Origin: Aquimarina sp. BL5 | GTDB taxonomy: Bacteria; Bacteroidota; Bacteroidia; Flavobacteriales; Flavobacteriaceae | NCBI RefSeq assembly: GCF_003443675.1 | Contig: NZ_CP031963.1 | Coordinates: 2,751,501-2,815,500 of the forward strand | Length of the DNA stretch: 64,000 nt | Direction: 5' to 3' | Part shown: in pieces, positions 42,427-50,611 of the stretch | How positions within the stretch are numbered: the first letter of the stretch is position 1 | Layout of the letters: every line of letters starts with the position of its first letter | Notes under the pieces: generated by a model | Seen by the model: the letters and a program-made list of their open reading frames with translations, nothing else | Told to the model about the DNA's origin: nothing | The model's database searches: none | Translations under genes and position numbers: made by a program

Positions 42427-43536
42427 ATGAAATATTATCTTATAGCAGGAGAGGCATCCGGTGATTTACATGGTTCCAACCTTATGAAATCTATCCTTAA
42501 AGAAGATCCCGATGCAGAATTCAGGTTTTGGGGAGGAGATTTAATGCAATCAGTGGGTGGTACTATGGTTCTGCACTACAAAGAAAGGGCCTTTATGGGG
42601 TTTTTTGAAGTCATTCTTAATCTATTTAAAATTTTAGGTTTTATAAAGCAATGTAAAAAAGACATTGAACACTATAATCCTGATGCACTTATTTTAATCG
42701 ACAACTCTGGTTTCAATCTTCGTATTGCCGAGTGGGCTAAACCAAAAGGCTATATTACTCATTACTATATTAGTCCTCAAGTATGGGCATCAAGAGCTGG
42801 AAGAGTGAAAACCATCAAGGCCAATGTGGATCATATGTATGTCATACTGCCATTTGTATCAGATTTTTATAAAAAATACAACTATGATGTAAATTTTGTT
42901 GGACATCCACTTATAGATGCTATCGCTGATCATCATCAAGTAATACCAGATGTTTTTAAAAAACAATATCACTTAGATGAGCGACCAATTATTGCAATAT
43001 TACCTGGAAGTAGAAAACAAGAAATAAAAAAAATGCTGGAAGTTATGCTTAGTATAGTCGATGATTTCCCATCTTATCAATTTATAATTGCTGGTGCTCC
43101 AAGCCAAGAAGAAAAATTTTATGAGCCTTTTATAAAAAAAGAAGGAGTACATTTAATTATGAATCGGACATATGATATTTTAAGTTTAAGCAATGTAGCT
43201 TTAGTAACTTCTGGAACGGCAACATTAGAAACTGCATTATTTAAAGTTCCACAGGTAGTCTGCTACAAAGGAAATACCATTTCATATCATATTGCCAAAA
43301 GAATTATCAACCTAGAGTATATTTCTTTAGTAAATTTAATAATGGATAAACCTGTAGTTACGGAGTTAATTCAGGATGATTTCAACACAAAAAAACTAAA
43401 AGAAGAGCTTACAAAAATATTAGATGATTATAACAGAGCTGTTATGTTTTTAGATTATTACGATTTAGAAAAGAAACTTGGTGGAAAAGGAGCTAGTGAT
43501 AAAACTGCTAACTTAATTGTAGAAACCACAAAATAA
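42427..43536 (+). CDS. lpxB: Lipid-A-disaccharide synthase
   Basis: 369 aa from the ATG at 42427; a TTG two codons earlier also fits. Condenses UDP-2,3-diacylglucosamine with lipid X to form the lipid A disaccharide. Motifs in order: YYLIAGEASGDLHGSNLM, GFFEVILNLFKILGF, ALILIDNSGFNLRIA, YYISPQVWASRAGRVKTIKA, FVGHPLIDAI, ILPGSRKQEIKKML and ALVTSGTATLETALFKVPQV. Confidence 0.96.
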   Translation: MKYYLIAGEASGDLHGSNLMKSILKEDPDAEFRFWGGDLMQSVGGTMVLHYKERAFMGFFEVILNLFKILGFIKQCKKDIEHYNPDALILIDNSGFNLRIAEWAKPKGYITHYYISPQVWASRAGRVKTIKANVDHMYVILPFVSDFYKKYNYDVNFVGHPLIDAIADHHQVIPDVFKKQYHLDERPIIAILPGSRKQEIKKMLEVMLSIVDDFPSYQFIIAGAPSQEEKFYEPFIKKEGVHLIMNRTYDILSLSNVALVTSGTATLETALFKVPQVVCYKGNTISYHIAKRIINLEYISLVNLIMDKPVVTELIQDDFNTKKLKEELTKILDDYNRAVMFLDYYDLEKKLGGKGASDKTANLIVETTK

Positions 43537-43547
43537 AGCACCCCAAA

Positions 43548-44063
43548 ATGAATAAGCTATTTTATTTTTTACTTGTAATATGTATAACACTTTCCTCTTG
43601 TGGAGGCTCTAAAAAAAGCTCTTCCGTTACTCAAAGAACTAAAAGCACATCAAGTAAGAAAGCCCGAGTAAACCCTAAAAACAAAAAGATCAAAAGTATT
43701 ATAAACTACGCGAAAACTTTTGAAGGAACTCGATATAAATATGGAGGAACGACTAAAAAAGGAATGGATTGTTCTGGATTGATATATACATCATTTAAGA
43801 AAGGAGAAATCATACTGCCAAGGACTTCCAAAGCTATGGCTAAGCAAGGAAACAAAATTTCTCTAAAAAACGTGAAGATTGGTGATCTTTTATTTTTTAA
43901 GACTAACAAAAATAAAAATGTTGTAAATCACGTAGGATTGGTCGTTACTACTGGAAAGCGTATTGAATTTATACATGCATCTACTTCTAAAGGAGTAACC
44001 ATATCAAGTCTTGAAGAAAAGTATTGGAATAAGTGTTTTGCGGGAGTTAGAAGGATTTTATAA
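43548..44063 (+). CDS. NlpC/P60-family cell-wall hydrolase, lipoprotein
   Basis: 171 aa. Lipoprotein signal with lipobox LSSC (Cys18), a Ser/Lys-rich linker (~20-50), then a C40 peptidase domain: YKYGGTTKKGMDCSGLIYTS with the catalytic Cys, NHVGLVV with the catalytic His, and FIHASTSKGV with the third polar residue. Likely a D,L-endopeptidase acting on peptidoglycan stem peptides. Follows lpxB by 11 bases. Confidence 0.93.
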   Translation: MNKLFYFLLVICITLSSCGGSKKSSSVTQRTKSTSSKKARVNPKNKKIKSIINYAKTFEGTRYKYGGTTKKGMDCSGLIYTSFKKGEIILPRTSKAMAKQGNKISLKNVKIGDLLFFKTNKNKNVVNHVGLVVTTGKRIEFIHASTSKGVTISSLEEKYWNKCFAGVRRIL

Positions 44064-44150
44064 TCAATAAAACTTCTATTTCTTAGTAACTTTTTTGTTT
44101 TTTTCCCCTAAATAATTTTATATTAGTATACTATAAAACTCATTTTTATT

Positions 44151-44705
44151 ATGGAATACTCTTTAGCGCCTTCAGAAGTAAAAAAAATTATCGATGCCAA
44201 AGTAAATGGAGAAGAATATGATGAAGAACAATTCATTTATTACCATCTGAATAGAAATCATTTTAATGTGAAAAAAGAAGTTACCACATTGACCCATTTG
44301 ATGTCTAATAGATTTAGAGATAATAGAGGGTTCATATGGGAGGAAGCTCCAAGATTTAAGAATTGGTTTCATACTCCTAAACCTCAATATTTTGGTAGTC
44401 TTCTAGGATTCCAACCTTATAGTAGAAAATTCTTACGCCCTGATAATGAAACTGGCATTGGTGGTGAGTTTGAAATGATTATCCGTCATGACGGAAAAAG
44501 AATAGATGCACTAACACATGAAGGGTATCAAGAAACCTATAACTTCGGCCCGACATCAAATTCGTCTCTGCATATCCTTTTGGATGTGGATCCACACGGA
44601 CCAAACCCTGATTATACTGTAAAAATAGATGCAGGAAGGGTCACGATTATAAACAGAGAAATGAAATTAACAAGACGAGGTCTAAGACCTGTTAATAGGC
44701 AATAA
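44151..44705 (+). CDS. Unrecognised soluble protein, 184 aa
   Basis: No signal peptide or membrane segment. The N-terminal part is helical and acidic (MEYSLAPSEVKKIIDAKVNG, EEYDEEQFIYYHLNRNHFNV). The C-terminal part is beta-rich with His and Asp clusters (EMIIRHDGKRIDALTHEGYQ and LDVDPHGPNPDY) and ends basic (KLTRRGLRPVNRQ). An A-rich leader and good coding character support the frame. I cannot name a family. It stands alone between the lpxB run and comEC. Confidence 0.7.
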   Translation: MEYSLAPSEVKKIIDAKVNGEEYDEEQFIYYHLNRNHFNVKKEVTTLTHLMSNRFRDNRGFIWEEAPRFKNWFHTPKPQYFGSLLGFQPYSRKFLRPDNETGIGGEFEMIIRHDGKRIDALTHEGYQETYNFGPTSNSSLHILLDVDPHGPNPDYTVKIDAGRVTIINREMKLTRRGLRPVNRQ

Positions 44706-45088
44706 TTAATAAAAATAAATTATCAATTTTATAGTATCTCCTAAAAATATATACAGTGTATAAAACGTTTTAGATACAGCTTACCGTAATTTTCGATTTA
44801 ATTTAATATAGTTGTTGCTATTTAATCAACAAATCTTTTCCTTCTCCAAATCTTACTTTTAAGAAGATGCTCAAAAAATGCTCCCCTTAGGAACAATTTA
44901 TATTGGGTATATCGCGCTATATAATTATCAAAGAAACACGTAAAATTATCTACGCTAATCTACACTAAAAACTTCTTTTATAACTTCTTTATTAAAAAAA
45001 CCAAGATTTTACTGGTAACATATGCCTCTTAGATAACACGATTAATTGTAGGGACTAAAAACCCTCCACAATTAATCCTTTAGACTCT
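44706..45088 (+). promoter_or_regulatory. 383-base gap with a hairpin directly upstream of comEC
   Basis: No gene. GATTAATTGT (45040-45049) pairs perfectly with ACAATTAATC (45068-45077), with an inner GGG/CCC pairing; the hairpin ends 11 bases before the GTG start of comEC, where the ribosome would bind. It lacks a long T run, so it may be a translational control or attenuator rather than a terminator. No TAnnTTTG-type promoter stood out. Confidence 0.4.
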
Positions 45089-47137
45089 GTGCATAAATTA
45101 CTTAATATTCCTTTCCTGATTCTTACTTTTTCATTGATCATTGGAATCGTCTTTGGTTATTATACTTCTGTTAACATTAGGTCAGTGTCCATGTACCTAA
45201 CAATATCATTCATAGGTTTGGCAATTTCTTGGTGGTATGCAAAAAAGCCATTTCATAGTTCTAATGCTTTTAGTGTTTTTGTAATCATCACTTTTATTTT
45301 TTTCGGAATTATCTTAGTACAAATTCACCATCCTAAAAACGACCCAAATCATTACACAAATCTATCTACGAATGAATACCAAGCAACTCCAGTAACGATC
45401 CGTTTTTATATTAAGGAAAGACTAAAACCTACCTCCTACTATGAAAAGTATGTAATTACTCTCCAATCAATCGAAAACAAAAAGGTAATAGGATATCTAC
45501 TGTTACAAATACCTAAAAAGAACCTAGAAACACCTCTTACAACTGGAGAATCCTATCTAACGTATTCTAAAATACAATCTATCTCAAAACCCCTAAATCC
45601 TAATCAATTTGATTATGCACATTATCTATCCCAACAATATATTTTTCACAAAGTCACAATTGGTTTTAACCAGTTAATATGTACGAAAGCTTCAGTAATT
45701 TCTATCTATCGTATAGCCGCTTTCATTAGGAATGATATCAATCAAAAACTTGCTCGTTATCATTTTACCCAAAAACAGTTATCCATTATCAATGCATTAC
45801 TTTTAGGACAAAGACAGAATATTGATAGTGAAACTTTCGCAGATTACAGAGATGCGGGTGCCATTCATATCCTTGCAGTTTCGGGATTACATGTTGGCAT
45901 ACTTCTTATAATACTAAACCTTATTCTTAACCCTCTGAACAGATTTCGGAAAAATGGTAAGATTATCAAAACCTTTATCATCATTTTATTACTTTGGTGT
46001 TTTGCAGTTATCGCAGGTTTATCCCCGTCTGTTCTTAGAGCTGTAACTATGTTTTCTTTTATCGCAATAGGAATGCATATTCGATCCAAAACCAGTATTT
46101 ATAATGCATTGATTGTCTCGATGTTTATATTATTATGCTTACGTCCGTTATTGCTATTTTCTGTCGGATTCCAACTAAGCTATTTAGCTGTATTTGCAAT
46201 TGTATGGATACAGCCATCTATTGCCAAATTATACAGACCTAAATTTTATATTGACAAAGTATTATGGGAAACTTTCACAGTTACTATAGCTGCTCAACTA
46301 GGCCTCTTACCTTTAACATTATTTTATTTCCATCAATTTCCACTTTTGTTTTTTATAGCGAACCTTGTGATCATTCCCGTATTAGGAATCATACTCGGTT
46401 TTGGAATATTAGTAATCATATTAGCAGAAGTTAAGATATTACCTAATTGGATAGCATCCACTTTTGGAAATTGTATAAATGCAATGAATTATGTTGTCCA
46501 TTGGGTATCAAAACAAGAAACTTTTTTAGTAACACATATTTCATTTTCCTGGAGAATGCTCTTAATTGGCTACATTCTTATAATCTCGTTGATATTTGCG
46601 TTTAAAAAGTTTAATCTAAGGAGAATCGTAGTCTTCATAGTAAGTATAATTCTTTTGTTGTTTAATTTGATGTATGAAAAACAACAAAATAATGAAAAGG
46701 AAGAGCTGATTGTTTTTCATAACCAACGTAATACAACTCTAGGCATGCTGCAAAACCAATCTCTCACTATTTACAGCAAAGATTCTATTTCTACTATGTC
46801 TAAAAATTTTTTATTGAATGGTTATCTCATCGAAAACAACTCTCGGTTTACCGCTAATAAAAAGTTAAACAATGTTTATAGTTATAAGGAGAAAACAATG
46901 CTAGTAATAGATAGTATTGGTATTTATAATATCAAAGAACTACATCCTGATGTTGTTATTTTAACCAACTCTCCAAAAATTCATTTAAATAGAGTAATCG
47001 AAACGCTACAACCTAAACAGATTATTGCTGATGGAAGTAACTACAGAAGCTATCTTGATAAATGGGAACTAACATGTAAGCAAAAAAAAATCCCTTTTCA
47101 TCGCACTGATAAAAAGGGAGCATATATTTTTAAATAA
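45089..47137 (+). CDS. comEC: ComEC/Rec2-family DNA-uptake channel
   Basis: 682 aa. N-terminal membrane helices, an OB-like DUF4131 domain (~95-200), the Competence domain with the signature ILAVSGLHVGI and the GLSPSVLRAVTMFSFIAI helix, then a C-terminal domain too short and motif-poor to be the full metallo-beta-lactamase; the histidine cluster HxHxDH is not seen. This shortened form is normal for Bacteroidota. Transports single-stranded DNA across the inner membrane. The start is GTG, chosen because the family N-terminus (HKLLNIPFLILTFSLIIGI) begins there. Confidence 0.9.
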   Translation: MHKLLNIPFLILTFSLIIGIVFGYYTSVNIRSVSMYLTISFIGLAISWWYAKKPFHSSNAFSVFVIITFIFFGIILVQIHHPKNDPNHYTNLSTNEYQATPVTIRFYIKERLKPTSYYEKYVITLQSIENKKVIGYLLLQIPKKNLETPLTTGESYLTYSKIQSISKPLNPNQFDYAHYLSQQYIFHKVTIGFNQLICTKASVISIYRIAAFIRNDINQKLARYHFTQKQLSIINALLLGQRQNIDSETFADYRDAGAIHILAVSGLHVGILLIILNLILNPLNRFRKNGKIIKTFIIILLLWCFAVIAGLSPSVLRAVTMFSFIAIGMHIRSKTSIYNALIVSMFILLCLRPLLLFSVGFQLSYLAVFAIVWIQPSIAKLYRPKFYIDKVLWETFTVTIAAQLGLLPLTLFYFHQFPLLFFIANLVIIPVLGIILGFGILVIILAEVKILPNWIASTFGNCINAMNYVVHWVSKQETFLVTHISFSWRMLLIGYILIISLIFAFKKFNLRRIVVFIVSIILLLFNLMYEKQQNNEKEELIVFHNQRNTTLGMLQNQSLTIYSKDSISTMSKNFLLNGYLIENNSRFTANKKLNNVYSYKEKTMLVIDSIGIYNIKELHPDVVILTNSPKIHLNRVIETLQPKQIIADGSNYRSYLDKWELTCKQKKIPFHRTDKKGAYIFK

Positions 47138-47144
47138 ATATAAT

Positions 47145-48440
47145 TTACAATATAATATCTTTTAGGTCAGATACCTCTGCCAATAATTGTTCTTCTGGCA
47201 TTTCCATAACTTGCTTAACAATTTTATGAAGGTCAGGAATTACTGTTCTTGCTAATTTCGTAGGACTATTAAAAAGGATTGTAATCCCAAGGTCTTCCTG
47301 AGGAAATATAGCAATTTCACTTCTATAACTATTTACGTGACCTCCGTGATGAATCATTCTATTTGATTCTCCTGTTTCTCTATTTTTAAAATCATGAATA
47401 CGCCATCCATGAGCATAGTGTGATCCTTGATGACCGTCCCATCTCTGATAATATTTCCTTTTACCAGGAAGGTTAATCACCGGATTAAAAACATTCTTTA
47501 AGCCATCTGCGCTCATCACATTAGGATTATGGCCTAACAAAAATCGCATCCATTTAGCCATATCTGTTACACTGGCATTCACTCCTCCGGCTGGAATAGC
47601 ATTATAATACTTTTGATTTAGTTTTAAAGACTTCCAACGTCGTCTACCATATTTTCTATGGGGCATTGCTACATTAGTAGATAGTTTTAATGAATTATAA
47701 TCTGTAGAAGCAGTATTCATGTTAAGTGGCTTAAAAATCTTTTCTGCAATTGCATCGCCATATGATTTGCCAGTCACTTTTTCTATCATCTCGCCGCTAA
47801 GCGCAAATACAGCATTTTGATAACTATATATTTTTCCTGGCTTGTCGATTGTTGGAATACTTTTAAACTGACCTGCAATTGTATTTAAGTCTACACCATC
47901 TTCAACTAGATTGGTAAAACTATGATAAGGTAGTCCTGATGAATGAGATAATATATGCGAAAGTGTTACACTATCTGTCCATTTTCTACTCGCCAACTGA
48001 AAGGATGGGACATAATCATGTACTTTATCTTCCCAATTAAGTAATCCTTCTTCCACATACATTCCAGAAAGCACACCTGCAAACCCTTTAGAAACTGATC
48101 CAATTCTAAAAAGAGTTTCTGCATTTATAGTATCATTTAGGGAAGCATTTCTTTTTCCAAAACCGCCTAAATAGATAACCGAATCACATTTCACTATACC
48201 AACACCAGCTCCAACAATCTTATGTTGCTTTAATGCTTGATTAAAATAAGATTCTATGGCTTCCACCAAAAGTTCTTTTTGCATATCCGAAATCGGATTC
48301 TTAAAAAAGTCTGTAGATGATTGAACTTGACTTAGTTCTTTAGAAGGTTTGGGAGGATCTATCTTATTAGCAGAAATAAGAGGAAAAAGCAATCCAATTA
48401 ATAACAGCATTGAAGGGGCAATGATGAAGCGTTTTTTCAT
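47145..48440 (-). CDS. Serine hydrolase of the beta-lactamase (class C / PBP4*) family
   Basis: 431 aa with an N-terminal signal/anchor (IIAPSMLLLIGLLFPLISA). Active-site motifs are SxxK as SVSK in FRIGSVSKGFAG, YxN as YQN in YSYQNAVFALSGEM, and a C-terminal HHGGHVNSYRSE in place of KTG. The group includes DD-peptidases, esterases and some beta-lactamases; the substrate cannot be told from sequence. It converges with comEC (7 bases between stops). Confidence 0.9.
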   Translation of the reverse strand: MKKRFIIAPSMLLLIGLLFPLISANKIDPPKPSKELSQVQSSTDFFKNPISDMQKELLVEAIESYFNQALKQHKIVGAGVGIVKCDSVIYLGGFGKRNASLNDTINAETLFRIGSVSKGFAGVLSGMYVEEGLLNWEDKVHDYVPSFQLASRKWTDSVTLSHILSHSSGLPYHSFTNLVEDGVDLNTIAGQFKSIPTIDKPGKIYSYQNAVFALSGEMIEKVTGKSYGDAIAEKIFKPLNMNTASTDYNSLKLSTNVAMPHRKYGRRRWKSLKLNQKYYNAIPAGGVNASVTDMAKWMRFLLGHNPNVMSADGLKNVFNPVINLPGKRKYYQRWDGHQGSHYAHGWRIHDFKNRETGESNRMIHHGGHVNSYRSEIAIFPQEDLGITILFNSPTKLARTVIPDLHKIVKQVMEMPEEQLLAEVSDLKDIIL

Positions 48441-48768
48441 AATAGGTTAAGCTCAGTTGAATATTTAAAACTTTAAAAAATAGGGAGGGTTTTAAATACT
48501 TTTATTAAACGATTTGGTTTATTATTTATTTCAATTTTGATCAAATATAACGATTATGTGCAAATATCATCGTTGAAATACGTTTTTTTACAAAATTTAA
48601 CATTTATTTATTTAACAATCTACGTTTTTAGCATTTTTTTGTAAGAAAAAACTCTCTTTAATGGAATTATAATTTACATGTTGCACCAATTTAACTCAGG
48701 TTATTTACAAAAAACACAGTAGCCTGTAAGTATGACTTATCTATTTGCGACAATTATTAAAAAATACT
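48441..48768. other. 328-base intergenic region without a visible feature
   Basis: Strongly A/T-rich divergent region between the serine hydrolase (minus) and the MORN protein (plus). It must hold both promoters, but no -33/-7 pair is convincing, and no hairpin or repeat stands out. Confidence 0.5.
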
Positions 48769-49239
48769 ATGAAAAGAGGTCTTTTATTATTGGTACTGAT
48801 TATTGGTGTTATGTTTACTAGTAATGCACAACAAATAAACACAATCCCTACAAAACAGATTCGTCAATTACCAAGTGGGTGGCATAAGTTTATTTCTGAA
48901 GGCGTAACCTTTGATGTAGAAGTACTAAATGGCACTTTAATTAAAGGGAATGTTTTTTGGTTTGACACAGCTACATACTCAGGTACCTTTTATAATAACC
49001 AAGTTTCGGGAAGAGGAACCTATACATGGCCTAATGGCGATCGTTATGAAGGTTCATTTAGAAAAAATCAAATGAACGGCAAAGGAACCTTATACAAAAC
49101 TGATGGGTCTAAACATCAGGGAAAATGGAAACACAACAAGAAAAATGGAAAAGGAAAAGTCTTTGGTAGTAACGGCACTATAGTCAAGCAAGGTCTTTGG
49201 AAAGAGGGTGAGTATATTGATAAAATCATCAAAAAATAA
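48769..49239 (+). CDS. MORN-repeat protein, secreted
   Basis: 156 aa from the ATG at 48769 (MKRGLLLLVLIIGVMFTSNA), which gives a clean signal peptide; the frame is open from a TTG 8 codons earlier. About four MORN repeats follow: ATYSGTFYNNQVSGRGTY, DRYEGSFRKNQMNGKGTL, SKHQGKWKHNKKNGKGKV and a partial last unit. MORN repeats bind lipids or proteins; role here unknown. Confidence 0.85.
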   Translation: MKRGLLLLVLIIGVMFTSNAQQINTIPTKQIRQLPSGWHKFISEGVTFDVEVLNGTLIKGNVFWFDTATYSGTFYNNQVSGRGTYTWPNGDRYEGSFRKNQMNGKGTLYKTDGSKHQGKWKHNKKNGKGKVFGSNGTIVKQGLWKEGEYIDKIIKK

Positions 49240-49278
49240 TATGTACATATATCTCAATAAAAGAAACACATCTTACAC

Positions 49279-49617
49279 TCAAACCAGTTTTATATCTTCT
49301 TTAAACAGAGTATGTATATATTCTGCGTGAATATCAGCATTATGTTTACTCTCAAGACAATGAAATAATAGGTGAATTAACCCGTAATCTCCTAAACAAT
49401 CACGATACTCGTCCTGATCTTTATTTTTTACCCAAAGAATAAAACTACACAAATGTCCTATCTCACCTAATTTCTCAGGTTTCTTTAAACATTTTTTAAA
49501 CTTACTTAAATCCATAAGAGCATATTCATCATACTTTTGCTTACAAAAGTTATAATCGAATGTGTGCTTATAAGATCTAAGCTTCCTGTTCTGTATTTCA
49601 TACTTAATACCGCTCAT
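49279..49617 (-). CDS. Hypothetical protein, 112 aa, under a palindrome-flanked promoter
   Basis: Soluble, helical and Cys/Lys-rich (DLSKFKKCLKKPEKLGEIGH, then LCSFILWVKNKDQDEYRDCL) with no recognised domain. Its likely promoter at 49761-49768 (TATCTTTG on the minus strand) is flanked by two identical palindromes, implying tight regulation. About 140 bases of leader lie between promoter and start; a few very short frames in that leader are not convincing. Function unknown. Confidence 0.65.
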   Translation of the reverse strand: MSGIKYEIQNRKLRSYKHTFDYNFCKQKYDEYALMDLSKFKKCLKKPEKLGEIGHLCSFILWVKNKDQDEYRDCLGDYGLIHLLFHCLESKHNADIHAEYIHTLFKEDIKLV

Positions 49618-49745
49618 AAGGCATATTTCTTCTATTAGGTATTGGTGCTATGCATATACTCTGTTTTACTCTATAATAGCAAAACGCACTCCATAATTGT
49701 GTTTTTAAGATTCTTTTAATGAAGTTTAACGAACCTCTATGATTA

Positions 49746-49787
49746 GGAATAATTCCAAAACAAAGATACAAAATTAGGAATAATTCC
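49746..49787 (-). promoter_or_regulatory. Twin GGAATAATTCC palindromes flanking a -7 box
   Basis: GGAATAATTCC occurs at 49746-49756 and 49777-49787, with centres 31 bases apart (about three helical turns). The second copy extends to a perfect 15-base palindrome (49775-49789). Between them, on the minus strand, lies the -7 consensus TATCTTTG (49761-49768). One palindrome covers the -33 region and the other the expected start site of the gene at 49279, a layout typical of repressor operators. The rest of the 355-base gap 49618-49972 holds only this and the terminator at 49916. Confidence 0.7.
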
Positions 49788-49915
49788 TAGTATGTTTAGC
49801 TATTTTATTTTCTAGAATCAGCTATGAAATAGGATAAAAAAATAGTGGAGTAGCATAGTATCAGAAAAGTAGATTGGGTTACCTTACTTATTAAACCAAT
49901 CAATAAAATTCAAAA

Positions 49916-49955
49916 AAAAAACTTCTTTTACCAATTATGATAAAAGAAGTTTTTT
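49916..49955 (-). terminator. Intrinsic terminator of the thioredoxin gene
   Basis: Perfect 15-bp stem (left arm aaaaaacttctttta, right arm its complement) with a 10-base loop, followed on the minus strand by a long T run. It lies 17 bases after the stop of the gene at 49973. Confidence 0.9.
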
Positions 49956-49972
49956 CTAGTAAAGTATTTTTT

Positions 49973-50512
49973 TTAATTACTAAATGTACTCACAAATGAT
50001 TGTTCATATTGCTGCCAAGCTTCTGCACTAGTCAATTTTTTATATTCATCTGTATGAATCATCTTTAGATAAATCTCTAGCTGTTGTGGTGTCTTATATC
50101 CTACAACAGGTGCTATTAAATTTCCTTTTTCATCAAAAAAGACTATACTTGGATATCCGCTGATTTTTAATGCATTCGCAAAAAAATGTTGGCTGTTTCT
50201 TCCTTTTCTATCTGGATTATGATTAGGATTGGTGTAAGTAAAATCATTATAACGAATTTCCTCGGTTCCTTCGCCATTAAACTTCACAGCATAATAATTG
50301 GAATTCACGTATTCAACCACATCTTTATTATGAAAAGTATTCTTGTCCAATAATTTACAAGGTCCACACCAATTGGTATACACATCCATAAAAATTTTCT
50401 TCGGAGTTTTCTTTTGCGCCTCCAATGCATCGTTCATCGACATCCATTTTATCTCTTGTGCCTGGGTAGGCAAAACAAAAAGAAATCCAATTAGAAAAAG
50501 TAGGTTTTTCAT
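49973..50512 (-). CDS. Periplasmic thioredoxin-family protein
   Basis: 179 aa. Signal peptide MKNLLFLIGFLFVLPTQAQ; thioredoxin fold with the redox motif WCGPCK in DVYTNWCGPCKLLDKNTFHN and the cis-Pro region ISGYPSIVFFDEKGNL. Resembles DsbD-gamma/TlpA-like reductases or oxidases of Bacteroidota. Its partner is not identifiable here. Transcribed alone, with its own terminator. Confidence 0.92.
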   Translation of the reverse strand: MKNLLFLIGFLFVLPTQAQEIKWMSMNDALEAQKKTPKKIFMDVYTNWCGPCKLLDKNTFHNKDVVEYVNSNYYAVKFNGEGTEEIRYNDFTYTNPNHNPDRKGRNSQHFFANALKISGYPSIVFFDEKGNLIAPVVGYKTPQQLEIYLKMIHTDEYKKLTSAEAWQQYEQSFVSTFSN

Positions 50513-50611
50513 GTGCTTAAAATTTGTATTTATACATTAGTCGAAACAAAAACTGTTCCTTATTAAAAACTTTACCCGTTTTGGGTAACGGGTAAAGTAG
50601 TATTTTTAGTA

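Noticed and set aside
45089..47137. Full-length ComEC with a metallo-beta-lactamase domain
   Set aside because: The C-terminal part lacks the HxHxDH metal cluster; the short form is usual in this phylum, so it is not treated as truncated.
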